From Pteria penguin (Eukaryota; Mollusca; Bivalvia; Pterioida; Pteriidae), in contig CM068593.1 of assembly GCA_035048485.1 (NCBI GenBank), forward strand, positions 87,001 through 151,000: a DNA stretch of 64,000 nt, written 5' to 3'. This document shows positions 32,000 through 42,257 of this stretch, in pieces. Position numbers and translations under genes: made by a program. Under the pieces are notes generated by a model. It worked only from the letters and a program-made list of their open reading frames with translations. It was not told where the DNA came from and ran no database searches. Within the stretch, counting starts at the first letter, position 1. Every line of letters starts with the position of its first letter.

Positions 32000-32572
32000 T
32001 GCCTGATATATGGAGTATACTAAGGAAACATCAATCGACGCTATATATATATCAGACAGAATGCGTGATGCTTTCCCCGACCAACCACTTTTGGCTTTTC
32101 GACAAGATAAAAATTTATGTGATATACACGTACATAGGAAAACTTAAAAACTCTATACAACAGAATAAAATAGGATGTATAGGTAACATATACGGCATAA
32201 TTAACAAAAGTGAAATTTATGACTCCGGGAGAAAGAAATCTGCTTAAGCCTAAAAGATTCGGAATGCACGGATAGGAATTTGGTCTTCACATTAATTTGC
32301 GATAGATGTAAACAAATTGTATATGTAGGCGAAACAGAAAGATCGTAAAAAAAAGAACATGGACGCGATATTAATTACCAAAGAGAAAAACAAATAACAA
32401 AACATTTGAAGACCATGATGAAGTTCATCTACATGTTGCAATAGTGGCTAAGGCTACCGGTGGAAATAAGATATATAGATTAATTGTTGAAGATACTTGG
32501 ATAAGAGATTTGAAAAACGTACGTCAAATGGATGCAATGTTAAAACTAATTAACATATGACTCTACATCTAC
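32000..32572 (+). mobile_element. PLE GIY-YIG endonuclease fragment, plus strand, decayed
   Basis: Plus-strand frames read IGKLKNSIQQNKIGCIGNIYG, then LICDRCKQIVYVGETERS, a stop, and after shifts HVAIVAKATGGNKIYRLIVE and DTWIRDLKNVRQMDAM before a terminal stop. The CxxC immediately before YVGET and the terminal WIRDL block are features of Penelope-type GIY-YIG nucleases. This lies downstream of a plus-oriented pLTR unit but has no RT of its own, so it is a fragment. Confidence 0.6.
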
Positions 32573-33108
32573 ATGCATATTTCATGAACCATCTGTTTCA
32601 TAGTGCAATTCAATGCCAAGATTTCTTTTCGTATAATCACGTATACACCCTACTAATATAATTATTCCTATAGACAAAAGTATGTTTCCGGGTTGTATTC
32701 GGACTGTGGGCGCTGCATGCCTTGGTGGTATTTTACAAAAATGAAATACCGTCGGGGTATGCGATGCACGTAGTTTGGAAGTAACTTAGAGTAAATTTTT
32801 AATATTGTATATGTTATATTTTAGCACATTTATTTTGCTATCTGTATATCTACCATTTTATCTAACATGTCAGCATGGTGCATATAATTGCATATGATTT
32901 TAAATAGTATGATAATTTTCTACGCGGTATAGGTTTAGATACGAGATTTCGAGATGTATTTTAACTTTGACATCAGTCAATTCCAACGCCATACTCACGC
33001 GCGCAATAATGACGTCATCGTTTATCTAAGTTTAGAAACTTATGTATTTTTGAAACATATACATGGATTTCACATAGCTTTGTATTTGTCATTTCTTGTA
33101 TTCACCGG
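32573..33108. other. No gene seen
   Basis: AT-rich sequence up to the left terminal inverted repeat of the large transposon. GGTATTTTACAAAAATGAAATACC (about 32,729-32,752) is a small hairpin. Confidence 0.4.
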
Positions 33109-33156
33109 TTGTACATCCCATAATGCTTTGCGGGGTCAACTGAGGTCAGGGGTAAA
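33109..33156 (+). repeat. Left terminal inverted repeat of the ISL2EU-like element
   Basis: Starts TTGTACATCCCATAATGC and ends GTCAACTGAGGTCAGGGGTAAA-like (last bases CAGGGGTAAA). It is reverse-complementary to 47,668-47,714. Confidence 0.85.
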
Positions 33157-33829
33157 ACATCAACATGCTGTGTGTTGGTGGGTTGTTTCGATGTGCGTCT
33201 CGTACAAGTGAAAAATCGAGTATTAGTGAGGTAAGTATGAAGATCAACGAGTATTTTCAGATAGGATGGGTCAATAGCGTCATTTTCGTACCATGTTTCA
33301 TTATTATTTTGCCGTGAATTCATCACTAAAACAACGACATGGCGTCAAACACCCTCAGCTCGAGTAAACTCAGTCCGACTCTGTGAATATTGGATGGTAT
33401 GTTGTAACTTGTAGCTTCAATATTTCGCCCTTCCCACACGTTCTTTCTATTGGCTGTTTATGTGTGTTGGTGTCACATGTTTTTGTACAACTTGTCAATG
33501 CGAATACAAAGGAAAAGTGCTTGTACGATTCTGAAATTATCTCAGTAAAGAGTAAAGTAAAGAGGATTATGATCTAAACTTTTATATAACGTTTTATATT
33601 AAGATAATTAGGTCTAAATCCATGGAAACAGATGGAGCTGCTAATTCTACTAGCAGTATAATCCACTCCAGCTGCATGTGTATTAAATTGTCTGGATATA
33701 TCTAGTAGTACATCTCAATCTTACCATGGGTCAGATCCAGATATACATCATGAATTAGTGTGGTTAATATAGAATCATGCATAGTGAGGTTAATGCACAT
33801 AAAAAACTTAAGTTAATATTATTTTATAG

Positions 33830-34404
33830 ATATCTGCTAATGAGAGTGTAATATACAATTCTGAAACAGAAATCAAGACGTTTAATGATATAAAGAAATT
33901 GTCAGCACGAGAAGTTAATGAACGTTTGATAAAGCATGTGATAAAAGTGAAAATCTTAAGATTAGAAGAGAAACAGATTAAATTAAGCCAAGTTTTGAAT
34001 GTATGTGTTGTGGGAGACCGTAATATACAAGATATAATCAGCAAGGCAAAGGGTGGGTGGACAAAAGATATCAGAAAAATTCCATTAGTGACAATAGAGA
34101 GAGTGAAAGAGTATTTAATCAACAGTGAAAGAGAAGGTATCAACAGTGAAAATGGTAATGGAGTATTCGAAGAGTTTTCTGATGCCTTGCTTGCGAGATA
34201 CAAAACATCCAGAAGCTACGATTTGTGGGCATCAGGAAATCTTCACTCCTTTGAATTAAATATGTTATCAGAGAGTGATCATATATGCCTCATCAGATGC
34301 AAGTCCAATGCTTTATGGACATCAGGAAAGGTGTATGAGACAACATTTGTTGTGGATAAAGTTACAGCTAAACCAACTGGTGCATATTGTCTTTGCGTTG
34401 CTGG
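33830..34404 (+). CDS. YqaJ-family nuclease gene, N-terminal exon (with first SWIM cysteines)
   Basis: Opens after the acceptor TTAATATTATTTTATAG and stays open for 191 codons to GTTGCTGG|GTAAGG. It begins ISANESVIYNSETEIKTFND and contains KAKGGWTKDIRKIPLVTIER, then SYDLWASGNLHSFELN and KPTGAYCLCVAG. The final CxCxxG is the first half of a SWIM zinc finger whose CxH half is encoded by the exon at 41,475, with matching phase (two bases + one). In related proteins this region precedes the YqaJ domain. A further 5' exon carrying the start codon must exist, and I could not identify it. The intron that follows is 7.1 kb because a Ngaro has inserted in it. Confidence 0.75.
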
Positions 34405-34610
34405 GTAAGGTGGGTTCCAAGTTTTGTCATTTTCACAATGTCAAGTGTAGTTTGTTAAAAGGGTTGACAATTAAAATTTCAGACTCCAACCGACATCAAC
34501 ATGAATCTCAATACATGAATATATACTGGTCAATTTAGCCAACCAGAGAGTGATGGTTATATACATGTACGTCTTATCACTAAGCTTGATATCGTGAAGC
34601 TGTCACACAT

Positions 34611-35040
34611 TTATTATTAAAGACTTCGACTTGTTTACACGACAAACAATACCATGCCATAATTTGAACTGAATTGTCAGCTATATCAAATCCCTGTATT
34701 AATATAATTAAATACATTGTAACCACATAATAACAACAAAATGTATTTATTTTGATATGATTATTTATTACTTTATTTATTACTTTTATTTCTTGTTTGG
34801 CGATATTTGGCCATGACTGCAAATTAATAAAGGAGCCAAGACCCAACTTGGATCTTATGGGCATCCAAATAAATAAATCAGAAAATTGAAAATACAATTA
34901 TATATAGATGACACAATTGAACCCTGAGATCAGCGATTCAAAATGACATCTAAATAATAAATAAATGAAATGCCAATTGAAATGAATTAAAATGAAATAC
35001 AATTAGATATCAAATACTGGTGAACGCGCGAAAAACTGCC
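34611..35040 (-). repeat. Ngaro split direct repeat B2
   Basis: 430 bp, from TTATTATTAAAGACTTCGAC to GAACGCGCGAAAAACTGCC. It matches B1 at 35,365-35,794 with a single visible difference. It forms the left (3') end of the element. Confidence 0.9.
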
Positions 35041-35202
35041 ACCATCCATAAAGTCTTTCACACAACAATATGCCAGCTACAGTCATGACGATTGATAGTA
35101 AATCCTTGAATTCATGGATAACCTGGAATAATAAATTAAAACTTTCCCGCAGTATCAAAATTCTACAAATACAAATTTAAGTTGGGTGGGGTGGGAGGGA
35201 AA

Positions 35203-35370
35203 AAGTTTTTTCCAAACTGAACACATTGTAAAATATCACGCTATTTAAATACTCTGGCACACGTGTCACAAAACGTGAGTTAAATAAATTATAGAGTTAT
35301 CATACTTAGATATAGTAAGAGTTGTCTTGCGTTAATAAATCGATTTAATATATAGGATTAAATCTTATTA
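35203..35370 (-). repeat. Ngaro split direct repeat A2
   Basis: 168 bp, from AAAGTTTTTTCCAAACTGAA to GGATTAAATCTTATTA. It is identical by eye to A1 at 40,800-40,967 and overlaps the start of B1 by a few bases. That abutment is the junction used when circular intermediates are integrated. Confidence 0.9.
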
Positions 35371-35794
35371 TTAAAGACTTCGACTTGTTTACACGACAAA
35401 CAATACCATGCCATAATTTGAACTGAATTGTCAGCTATATCAAATCCCTGTATTAATATAATTAAATACATTGTAACCACATAATAACAACAAAATGTAT
35501 TTATTTTGATATGATTATTTATTACTTTATTTATTACTTTTATTTCTTTTTTGGCGATATTTGGCCATGACTGCAAATTAATAAAGGAGCCAAGACCCAA
35601 CTTGGATCTTATGGGCATCCAAATAAATAAATCAGAAAATTGAAAATACAATTATATATAGATGACACAATTGAACCCTGAGATCAGCGATTCAAAATGA
35701 CATCTAAATAATAAATAAATGAAATGCCAATTGAAATGAATTAAAATGAAATACAATTAGATATCAAATACTGGTGAACGCGCGAAAAACTGCC
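35365..35794 (-). repeat. Ngaro split direct repeat B1
   Basis: 430-bp internal copy of B2. About 370 bp of AT-rich, non-coding element sequence lies between it and the hydrolase frame. Confidence 0.9.
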
Positions 35795-36160
35795 AAATGG
35801 CTAGACAACTAGCCAGCGCCACCAGTAACAGCAATAGATAAAAATTCAATATAACTAGCCCACATTGAAATGCAATGAAATTTAAAGAAATAAATTAATG
35901 TTTCATAAATTTAAAATAAAATTATGTTTCCAAATTGAAATTCAAATTAAGGCAGAACCAAAATAAATACTAAAATTTTATTTTATAAATCATTAAATGG
36001 CATTATCTTTGCAAATGTATTCTATGTAGACTAACATTATAAAAGGAGCCCACCAAATTAAATAATCAAATTATTCATTCTAAGCAAATAATGCAAATAA
36101 CTACAACAAATTCTGTAGCAAAAATATGCAATATGCAATTGGCAATAAATTTGCAATGTA

Positions 36161-36808
36161 TTATAAATGCAGCCATGGACCAAATTCTCCACTACTTGGT
36201 GATACATACGTGTAGGATGTTAAAAATGATTGCAATGCTTGCTGAACTCTATAAAGAAAAATATCATTGCCAGCATTATTTAAATGAACTTTATCAGCAG
36301 CAAACAAATGTTCATTAAAATGACTCAACTCTGGGTACTTTATATACCCTCCTCCCAATCTGACCACTAGAGCGGCCATTCTACTATTTAATCGTATACG
36401 AACTTTATCCAAAATTTTAGAATCAATTGAACTTCTCCAAGATGATCGAGGTAAAATTTGTGACCACACAATTTTAGTATTTGGAAATCTGTTATTGTAC
36501 TGCTGTAAAGTTTTTTCCATAGACTTTCTCAAAACAATAGATTTCTGACCTTGACCTATATTGTTACCTCCACAGTGAATAAGTAAAATATCTGGCGGAT
36601 CTTCATATTTTAGTAGGGTTTCAATTTTCTTCTGTAATTTTCCCCATGTCATACCCCTCTGTCCTTGCCATAAAATACTAGCATTGTGTCTTTGTAACTC
36701 TAAATCAGCACCAAACGATGACTGCTTAGCCCGTAAGAAGGCATTGGATATTATTGAAGATCCCACAATCCAAATCCTTACAAAGTTACCTAAAATACTT
36801 GGGTATTG
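36161..36808 (-). CDS. Ngaro SGNH/GDSL-type hydrolase
   Basis: A frame open from 36,808 to the stop at 36,161 reads VRIWIVGSSIISNAF (block I Ser region), DILLIHCGGNNIG (block III with Asn) and FAADKVHLNNAGNDIFLY (block V, Asp-x-x-His). All four SGNH blocks are recognisable, so the enzyme is predicted to be an esterase/lipase-like hydrolase. Ngaro elements of animals are known to carry such a frame, and its role is unclear. There is no early ATG: the first Met codons are internal (MTWGKL). Expression may need reinitiation after the recombinase stop at 36,814, frameshifting, or the acceptor-like GTATTTTAG just upstream. Confidence 0.75.
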   Translation of the reverse strand, partial: QYPSILGNFVRIWIVGSSIISNAFLRAKQSSFGADLELQRHNASILWQGQRGMTWGKLQKKIETLLKYEDPPDILLIHCGGNNIGQGQKSIVLRKSMEKTLQQYNNRFPNTKIVWSQILPRSSWRSSIDSKILDKVRIRLNSRMAALVVRLGGGYIKYPELSHFNEHLFAADKVHLNNAGNDIFLYRVQQALQSFLTSYTYVSPSSGEFGPWLHL

Positions 36809-36813
36809 TTAAT

Positions 36814-37806
36814 TTAAATCTTAAACGACTTAGTTGGAACTCGAATATAAGATTTGAAAGAATTAGATTTCCAACGACCACAACATGTTATTTCATCATC
36901 ACTTAACCCAACTAAAGCTGCAGAAGTTGCTGCGCCAATTCTAAATGAATGAGACTTGTAAAATCGAGAGTCAATCCCTGCATTATGCAAACATTTGTTA
37001 AGTACAGCTATAAATTGGTATCGAGTCACTGGACTTCCAGAAGCATGGCGAAAATAAACACCTGGGAAATTTGGCCTATTAAGATCATAAATTTTAAACG
37101 CTTTAACAGGACAAACTGATTTACCAGTTGCTGGCAAACAAATCACTGAGCCCAAACCAGACTGATCAGTCTTTGAGTGACATAAATTAATTTCTAAAGA
37201 ATTAATACCTGGTATAAACTTTATATTCGATTTTAAAATGGCATGACCATAATCAGTTCTTGAATTTACTACTAATTCACCCACTCTAAAGAAACCAAAA
37301 AATGTTATCGTGTATAAAGCTGTAAAAAGTGTAGCCTCATAATTTGACATGCATACCACTGACAGAGATTGTACCAGTTTATTCAAAACATCAAACGTTA
37401 TTGGCATTCTTAAATCCTTTCGTTTATCAAGTCTAGAGATACCCGTAATCATTTTACTGATTACAAATGACTGTGTTACATCTTCAAAGTTACACATTTT
37501 ACATTGAAACGCTATAGCTGATAGATATGATCTAATAGTACTTGAGGCATAACCTTTTATAGATAAATAGGCAACAAAATCAGTAACATGGTTCACCACC
37601 GGAGGCCAAAGCAGCTGATGACCTTGAGAAATACGAAATAAATAAAATACACGCAAGGCATTATTGTACATTTTTGAAGTGCTTTCAGACACCGCTGCCT
37701 TTAGAATGAGTTTTTTTCTATTGTTGAGAGCATCTGGAGAAATGACTGAGGTACTACCACTGGATTCTCGTCGGCCTTCGGGAATGATTACCGAAATCTT
37801 TCCCAT
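36814..37806 (-). CDS. Ngaro tyrosine recombinase
   Basis: 330 codons, intact. An N-terminal SAM-like core-binding region (SESTSKMYNNALRVFYLF, then YLSIKGYASSTIRSYLSAIA) is followed by the catalytic domain. Arg174 lies in FFRVGELV, HSFR at 286-289, Trp312 in GRWKS and the nucleophile Tyr320 in SYIRVP. This is the full R-H-R-(H/W)-Y set of the family. The enzyme would integrate the circular DNA copy of the retrotransposon without target duplication. The start overlaps the end of the RT-RNase H frame by about 20 bp in another frame, which suggests translational coupling or frameshifting. Confidence 0.9.
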   Translation of the reverse strand: MGKISVIIPEGRRESSGSTSVISPDALNNRKKLILKAAVSESTSKMYNNALRVFYLFRISQGHQLLWPPVVNHVTDFVAYLSIKGYASSTIRSYLSAIAFQCKMCNFEDVTQSFVISKMITGISRLDKRKDLRMPITFDVLNKLVQSLSVVCMSNYEATLFTALYTITFFGFFRVGELVVNSRTDYGHAILKSNIKFIPGINSLEINLCHSKTDQSGLGSVICLPATGKSVCPVKAFKIYDLNRPNFPGVYFRHASGSPVTRYQFIAVLNKCLHNAGIDSRFYKSHSFRIGAATSAALVGLSDDEITCCGRWKSNSFKSYIRVPTKSFKI

Positions 37807-39407
37807 TGCTGTCGAGAAAGAGCATCAGCTAAATTATTTCTCTTTCCTACTATATGCACAGCCTTAAACTGAATATCATATATCATACAACGCAACACTA
37901 AAGGCCTTAACAGTTGCATAACTCTCCTAGATCTAGAAGTTTTTTTATTCAAAATTTGAACTAATGCCATATTATCTGTGTACAAAATTAGTTTTTTATT
38001 TACATATTGACTACCCCAAATTTAAAAAGCTAATGAAATTGGGACAAATTCTAGAAATGTAATATCTTTCATCACCATTTTATTATGCCAATCAGTTGGC
38101 CATTGCAAAACAACCCAGTGTGTCTCAAATATCGCAGTACATCCTAAATGACTACCGCCCGCACTATCTGTATACAAAGAAATGTCACACATATCAACCC
38201 ATGGCTTATAATCAAAATAATAAACACCATTGAACAATTTCAAAAATGTTAACCATACTTTGATATCTTCTTTCATTCCTATGTTTACCCGGAGACGGTG
38301 ATAAGGTTGACGTAAACCCAACATTGCATCATAAAAACGCCTTATAAATGCTCTAGCCGAAGGTATAGCACGTGAACAGAAACATAACAACCCCGTCACC
38401 GATTGTAGCTCTTTTAACGTAGTTTTCTTTTTTAAGTAAATTTCACATAACGCTTTTTCAAGCTTTTGAAGTTTTTCATCAGGAATTCTAACCATCATCT
38501 TATTTGTATCTATGTGTAGACCCAAAAATGTAAGTATAGTACACGGCCCTATGGTTTTATCTTCTGCTAAAGGAACACCAAACTCATCACACATATCCCT
38601 ATAACAATACATAAGCCTATTGCATTCATTAGAATTAGCCTTTCCTGCTACCAAAAAGTCATCCAAATAATGAACAATATTTTGATTATCTGATCTACGC
38701 ATCAATTCCCATTCTAAGAAGGTTGAAAACTTTTCAAACAAGGAGCAAGATATTGAGCAGCCAAATGGCAAGCATTTATCAACAAAATAGAGACCATTAA
38801 CTTTATAACCAAGCAATTCAAAATCAGAAGGGTGTATTGGTAATAACCTAAAAGCACTTTTAATGTCTAATCTAGCAACTAATGCCCCTTTTCCTAAATT
38901 TGAAAGCATATTTAAAGCAGTATCAAATGATGTATATTGTACAGAACAGTATTTATGGACAATAAAGCTATTTACACTTGCACCTTTTGGATATGACAAA
39001 TGATGTATGAGCCTCCAAGAACCATCCTTTTTTGGTATTAAACCTATAGGTGACACTCGCAAATTATTTAAAGGCCTAGCACTGAATGGTCCTGCAATTC
39101 TACCCAATTTAACTTCTTTCAAAATAACACCTATTGCTTCCTTTTCATGCAGTTTTATAGATTTAAGGTTATCAAATTCAATTGCCTCTCTAAGTCCTTC
39201 ATAATGCAGTTTGAAACCTTCTGAAAAACCTTTATATAACAACAAAGCATCATCTTGATTGGGGTAAGAAAGAAGATACTTTAACAAAACATCAGACTTA
39301 ATTGGTGTAACTGCAATATCAGTTATGTTTCTGTTGGTTGACACCTCTGTTATTTCTTGCATTAACACCGTTTGCTGAACTGCCAGATCTAGAATTAGTA
39401 GATACAA
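37788..39407 (-). pseudogene. Ngaro reverse transcriptase-RNase H with one nonsense codon
   Basis: From the ATG at 39,407 the RT reads PIGLIPKKDGSWRLIHHLSY, ARLDIKSAFRLLPIHP (first catalytic Asp181), KCLPFGCSISCSLF and HYLDDFLVAG (YLDD, residues 247-250), all intact. RNase H follows (LYTDSAGGSHLGCTAIFE, HWVVLQWP). After ITFLEFVPISLAF a TAA (38,024-38,022) interrupts it. The same frame continues IWGSQYVNKKLILYTDNM and HIVGKRNNLADALSRQQW to 37,788. The protein is therefore one nonsense mutation away from intact, consistent with a young element. The 5' end overlaps gag by about 90 bp in another frame. Confidence 0.9.
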
Positions 39408-40323
39408 CCCTACATTTCACTGATGGATGAGATAACGAACATTTTAAACACTTATGAAGATATGGGCAAGAGTTTTTCAAACAAGTGCCTTTATAATTGT
39501 AATCATAACATTTTAGAACATTATGAGTAGCAGTGGAGGTAGTATTTGTGCTCATAGAGTGTTTAAACATATACAAAAGCCACAATTCCTGATCTACCAC
39601 AGACCATGACAATGCAGGATTTTTCTCTTTTTTTAATCTAAATTGAATATCATAATCTTTCCAACCCAATCCCACAGTTCTACTGGCACCTAAACGTATT
39701 GTATGTAAATATTTCAAAATTCCACCAATTAAACTAGGAAAGGCTTCAGTATAAATACTTGCAAAAATCAAAAAAGCATCAGTCCATTCTTGAATATTAT
39801 TTATTTTTGATAGCTCTTTCTTGGAATCTAAAACAATACTACCATTCCGGACAGCAAGTCTTTGTTCAACAGAATCTAAATCTATAGTTTTGGTTATAAG
39901 GTTTGCTAGGTCAATATACTCATTATTAACAATTTTAATCTTCAACTTATTTGAAACGTTACAACCCAGATCCTGAGTTATACTTTCAATACGAGGGACA
40001 TTTTCCAAATCAGATTGAAAATTACCTCTATTGGTATTGTTGCAGTCATAAATTGGTACAGTCTCTAATGCAGCTGTATTCCTGTTTTGTCCTATTTGAG
40101 CTAAGACACGATTGGAAACCTCATCAGAAATAGCTGCTATTTGATCATCAGTCAAATTCAATGGTACCATTGCTGGGGCATCATTCCGCACTCCTATATC
40201 AGGTACAAGATTATCATTTTGGACCTCAGGTCCTTCTTGAACATTTAGGTTACGTGCACCACGTCTGGGACGTGCCATTGGTCGATTTTCTACTCGCTGT
40301 CTTGGACGGCGTGGTCTAGGCAT
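39319..40323 (-). CDS. Ngaro Gag-like protein
   Basis: 334 codons from ATG 40,323. It begins with an Arg/Pro-rich basic tail (MPRPRRPRQRVENRPMARPR), then an acidic-neutral linker. A helical core (SIYTEAFPSLIGGILKYLHT) is followed by a C-terminal Cys/His cluster (CYDYNYKGTCLKNSCPYLHK, then CLKCSLSHPSVKC). That cluster looks like a CCCH finger followed by a knuckle and should bind RNA. It is first in the element on the minus strand, directly after the A1 repeat and a ~480-bp leader. The frame is intact and overlaps the RT start. Gag assignment rests on position plus the Cys/His cluster. Confidence 0.75.
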   Translation of the reverse strand: MPRPRRPRQRVENRPMARPRRGARNLNVQEGPEVQNDNLVPDIGVRNDAPAMVPLNLTDDQIAAISDEVSNRVLAQIGQNRNTAALETVPIYDCNNTNRGNFQSDLENVPRIESITQDLGCNVSNKLKIKIVNNEYIDLANLITKTIDLDSVEQRLAVRNGSIVLDSKKELSKINNIQEWTDAFLIFASIYTEAFPSLIGGILKYLHTIRLGASRTVGLGWKDYDIQFRLKKEKNPALSWSVVDQELWLLYMFKHSMSTNTTSTATHNVLKCYDYNYKGTCLKNSCPYLHKCLKCSLSHPSVKCRVVSTNSRSGSSANGVNARNNRGVNQQKHN

Positions 40324-40799
40324 GTCGAAACTCCAATAAAATGAAAATCATTAAAATTTATTACAAATCAGTTATAAATAAAAATACATAACAATTTCAT
40401 ATACATCGTCTATTTGTGTTTATTATGATTTCTTTCATAATTAAGAATTATATTAAGTTTTAATACTCTTTCGTCAATTATATAAAATATCTATATCTAA
40501 GTAACATTGGAATTAAATACAAATTTTAACACTTACATAAAGTCTGCACTATACCCAACCTACAATACACTAAAATCAAAATGGCCGATACACAAATTCA
40601 CTCATGTGTAAATTAAAACCACACCTAGGTTAGTTGTATTGAATTCAGCACACAATATCATTTGAAATCCAAAGACATCGACTTTAATAAAGGATCATTT
40701 TTATTAAATTTTACAAAACCATATAACTAACTATTTCATGAATACAAAACAGTTCTCATTTTAACATTACAAGAATAATATTCTGACTTACCTGGCAAA

Positions 40800-40967
40800 A
40801 AGTTTTTTCCAAACTGAACACATTGTAAAATATCACGCTATTTAAATACTCTGGCACACGTGTCACAAAACGTGAGTTAAATAAATTATAGAGTTATCAT
40901 ACTTAGATATAGTAAGAGTTGTCTTGCGTTAATAAATCGATTTAATATATAGGATTAAATCTTATTA
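40800..40967 (-). repeat. Ngaro split direct repeat A1
   Basis: Right (5') end of the element, identical by eye to A2. The flanking host sequence resumes at GTACCGTGTTTGTTC. Confidence 0.9.
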
Positions 40968-41474
40968 GTACCGTGTTTGTTCTATATGATTCCAATGACA
41001 ATAAATGTGTTTGTGAAACACTATGCCTTCAGCAGCAACACAGTCCAAAAAAGATATTTTAACTGTAAAGGTCACTCTCAAGGTCATTGACCTTGGTGTT
41101 ATGCCAAATATGAAATCCTTTATTTCTCGGTACAAGTACATTTATGCAGAGACATAGACTACTTTTATGTCTCAGATTTATGGCCAAGGTCAAGTCAATG
41201 ACAGACAGGACAAAAACAATACATGTACCGTATGCCCACAAAATATAGGGCATAATAAAGTTTTTTATATACATGTATTAAAATTCAACTTGTTAGACAC
41301 ACTGAATCACAACAGCATTACGACCCTTTTGCAACACGTTCAGTTAGTATATACTAATTGTAACTTGATTGCTTACATGTGCATTTTGTCTACTCAGTCT
41401 TTTAAAAATCTTTTACAATCAAACTCATACTCATAGGCTGCTGTTTTTACTTGCATATTTCTTCATGATTTCAG
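40968..41474. repeat. Nuclease-gene intron with a GGCAT-type dispersed repeat
   Basis: Contains GGTCATTGACCTTGGTGTTA, ATGGCCAAGGTCAAGTCAAT and ATAGGGCATAATAAAG, similar to 7,120-7,460. It ends in the acceptor TTTCTTCATGATTTCAG. Confidence 0.5.
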
Positions 41475-41605
41475 TGCTGGACAAGCATGTAGCCACACTG
41501 CAGGGCTACTGTTTGGTTTGGCTGATTTCATCTCGCAAGGAATGCAGACACTCCCTGATGGTCCAGCAACTACGGAGCAACTGGCATACTGGATAAACCC
41601 AAAAG
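41475..41605 (+). CDS. YqaJ-family nuclease gene, SWIM exon
   Basis: 131 bp between ATTTCAG| and AAAAG|GTGATG. Joined to the upstream exon it reads CLCVAG-AGQACSHTAGLLFG, completing a SWIM finger (CxC...CxH). It continues ADFISQGMQTLPDGPATTEQ and LAYWINPK. SWIM fingers mediate DNA or protein binding. The exon is short and conserved and both junction phases agree with its neighbours. Confidence 0.85.
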
Positions 41606-42257
41606 GTGATGAATGAGACTTGCATTCCTAAACTTAATTTCATTCATAACTTTTGTTTTATTTTGAGCAGGAGGAAGCACATTAGCTGGTCTGAGGTGCC
41701 TTTCCACTGGTATTCATTATCTGTCAGCTGGTCTGATACTCATAAGCATGCTCATGGCTCTAATATTCTTGTCAGTTCTTATAATTAATGGTCTTGACAT
41801 TATGTTAGAGTTGTTGTTCTGCTGTACATCATCATGCATAACATGTTTAACTTGCATTTGTTATCCTAAATGTATATGTACCTGCTTAAGGTAAGTACTT
41901 CTCACAGGTAAGTACATGTACTGGTAAATAACCAATAGGAAGAAATTTAATAATTTCTTTACATTTATTCAACACCTGTCCAATGATATAAGGTTCTGCA
42001 ATTTTAAAATAATACTTGCATAAAATATATTTATACACATACATGTAAACCATTTGAAAATTACAAATTAAAGAACAATATCAATTGAACAAAGTGAGAT
42101 TAATTTTAAAAAACAGTAACTAAAATTTACATACACACTCTATAATTCCAGTTGATGCTCTTAAACCTTTTAAATTGGGTGATTTTTCCATAAACACAGT
42201 TTAGTTAATTACATATGGAAGATGGTATATCACATATGAATATTATTTCATACATAG

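Larger units (their letters stand above)
34611..40967 (-). mobile_element. Ngaro-type tyrosine-recombinase retrotransposon
   Basis: Read on the minus strand the order is A1 (40,967-40,800), gag, RT-RNase H, tyrosine recombinase, SGNH hydrolase, B1 (35,794-35,365), A2 (35,370-35,203), B2 (35,040-34,611). This A1-internal-B1-A2-B2 layout of split direct repeats, with a recombinase and no integrase or DNA methylase, defines Ngaro within the DIRS order. A1 and A2 look identical by eye. B1 and B2 differ at one visible base (34,798 versus 35,552). It therefore inserted recently. It sits antisense in the nuclease gene's intron, with no target duplication, as expected for recombinase-mediated insertion. 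Confidence 0.9.

Noticed and set aside
40968..41190. Possible Ngaro extension beyond A1
   Set aside because: The A1/A2 identity stops at 40,967, and the next bases match a different dispersed repeat also found at 7.1-7.5 kb.
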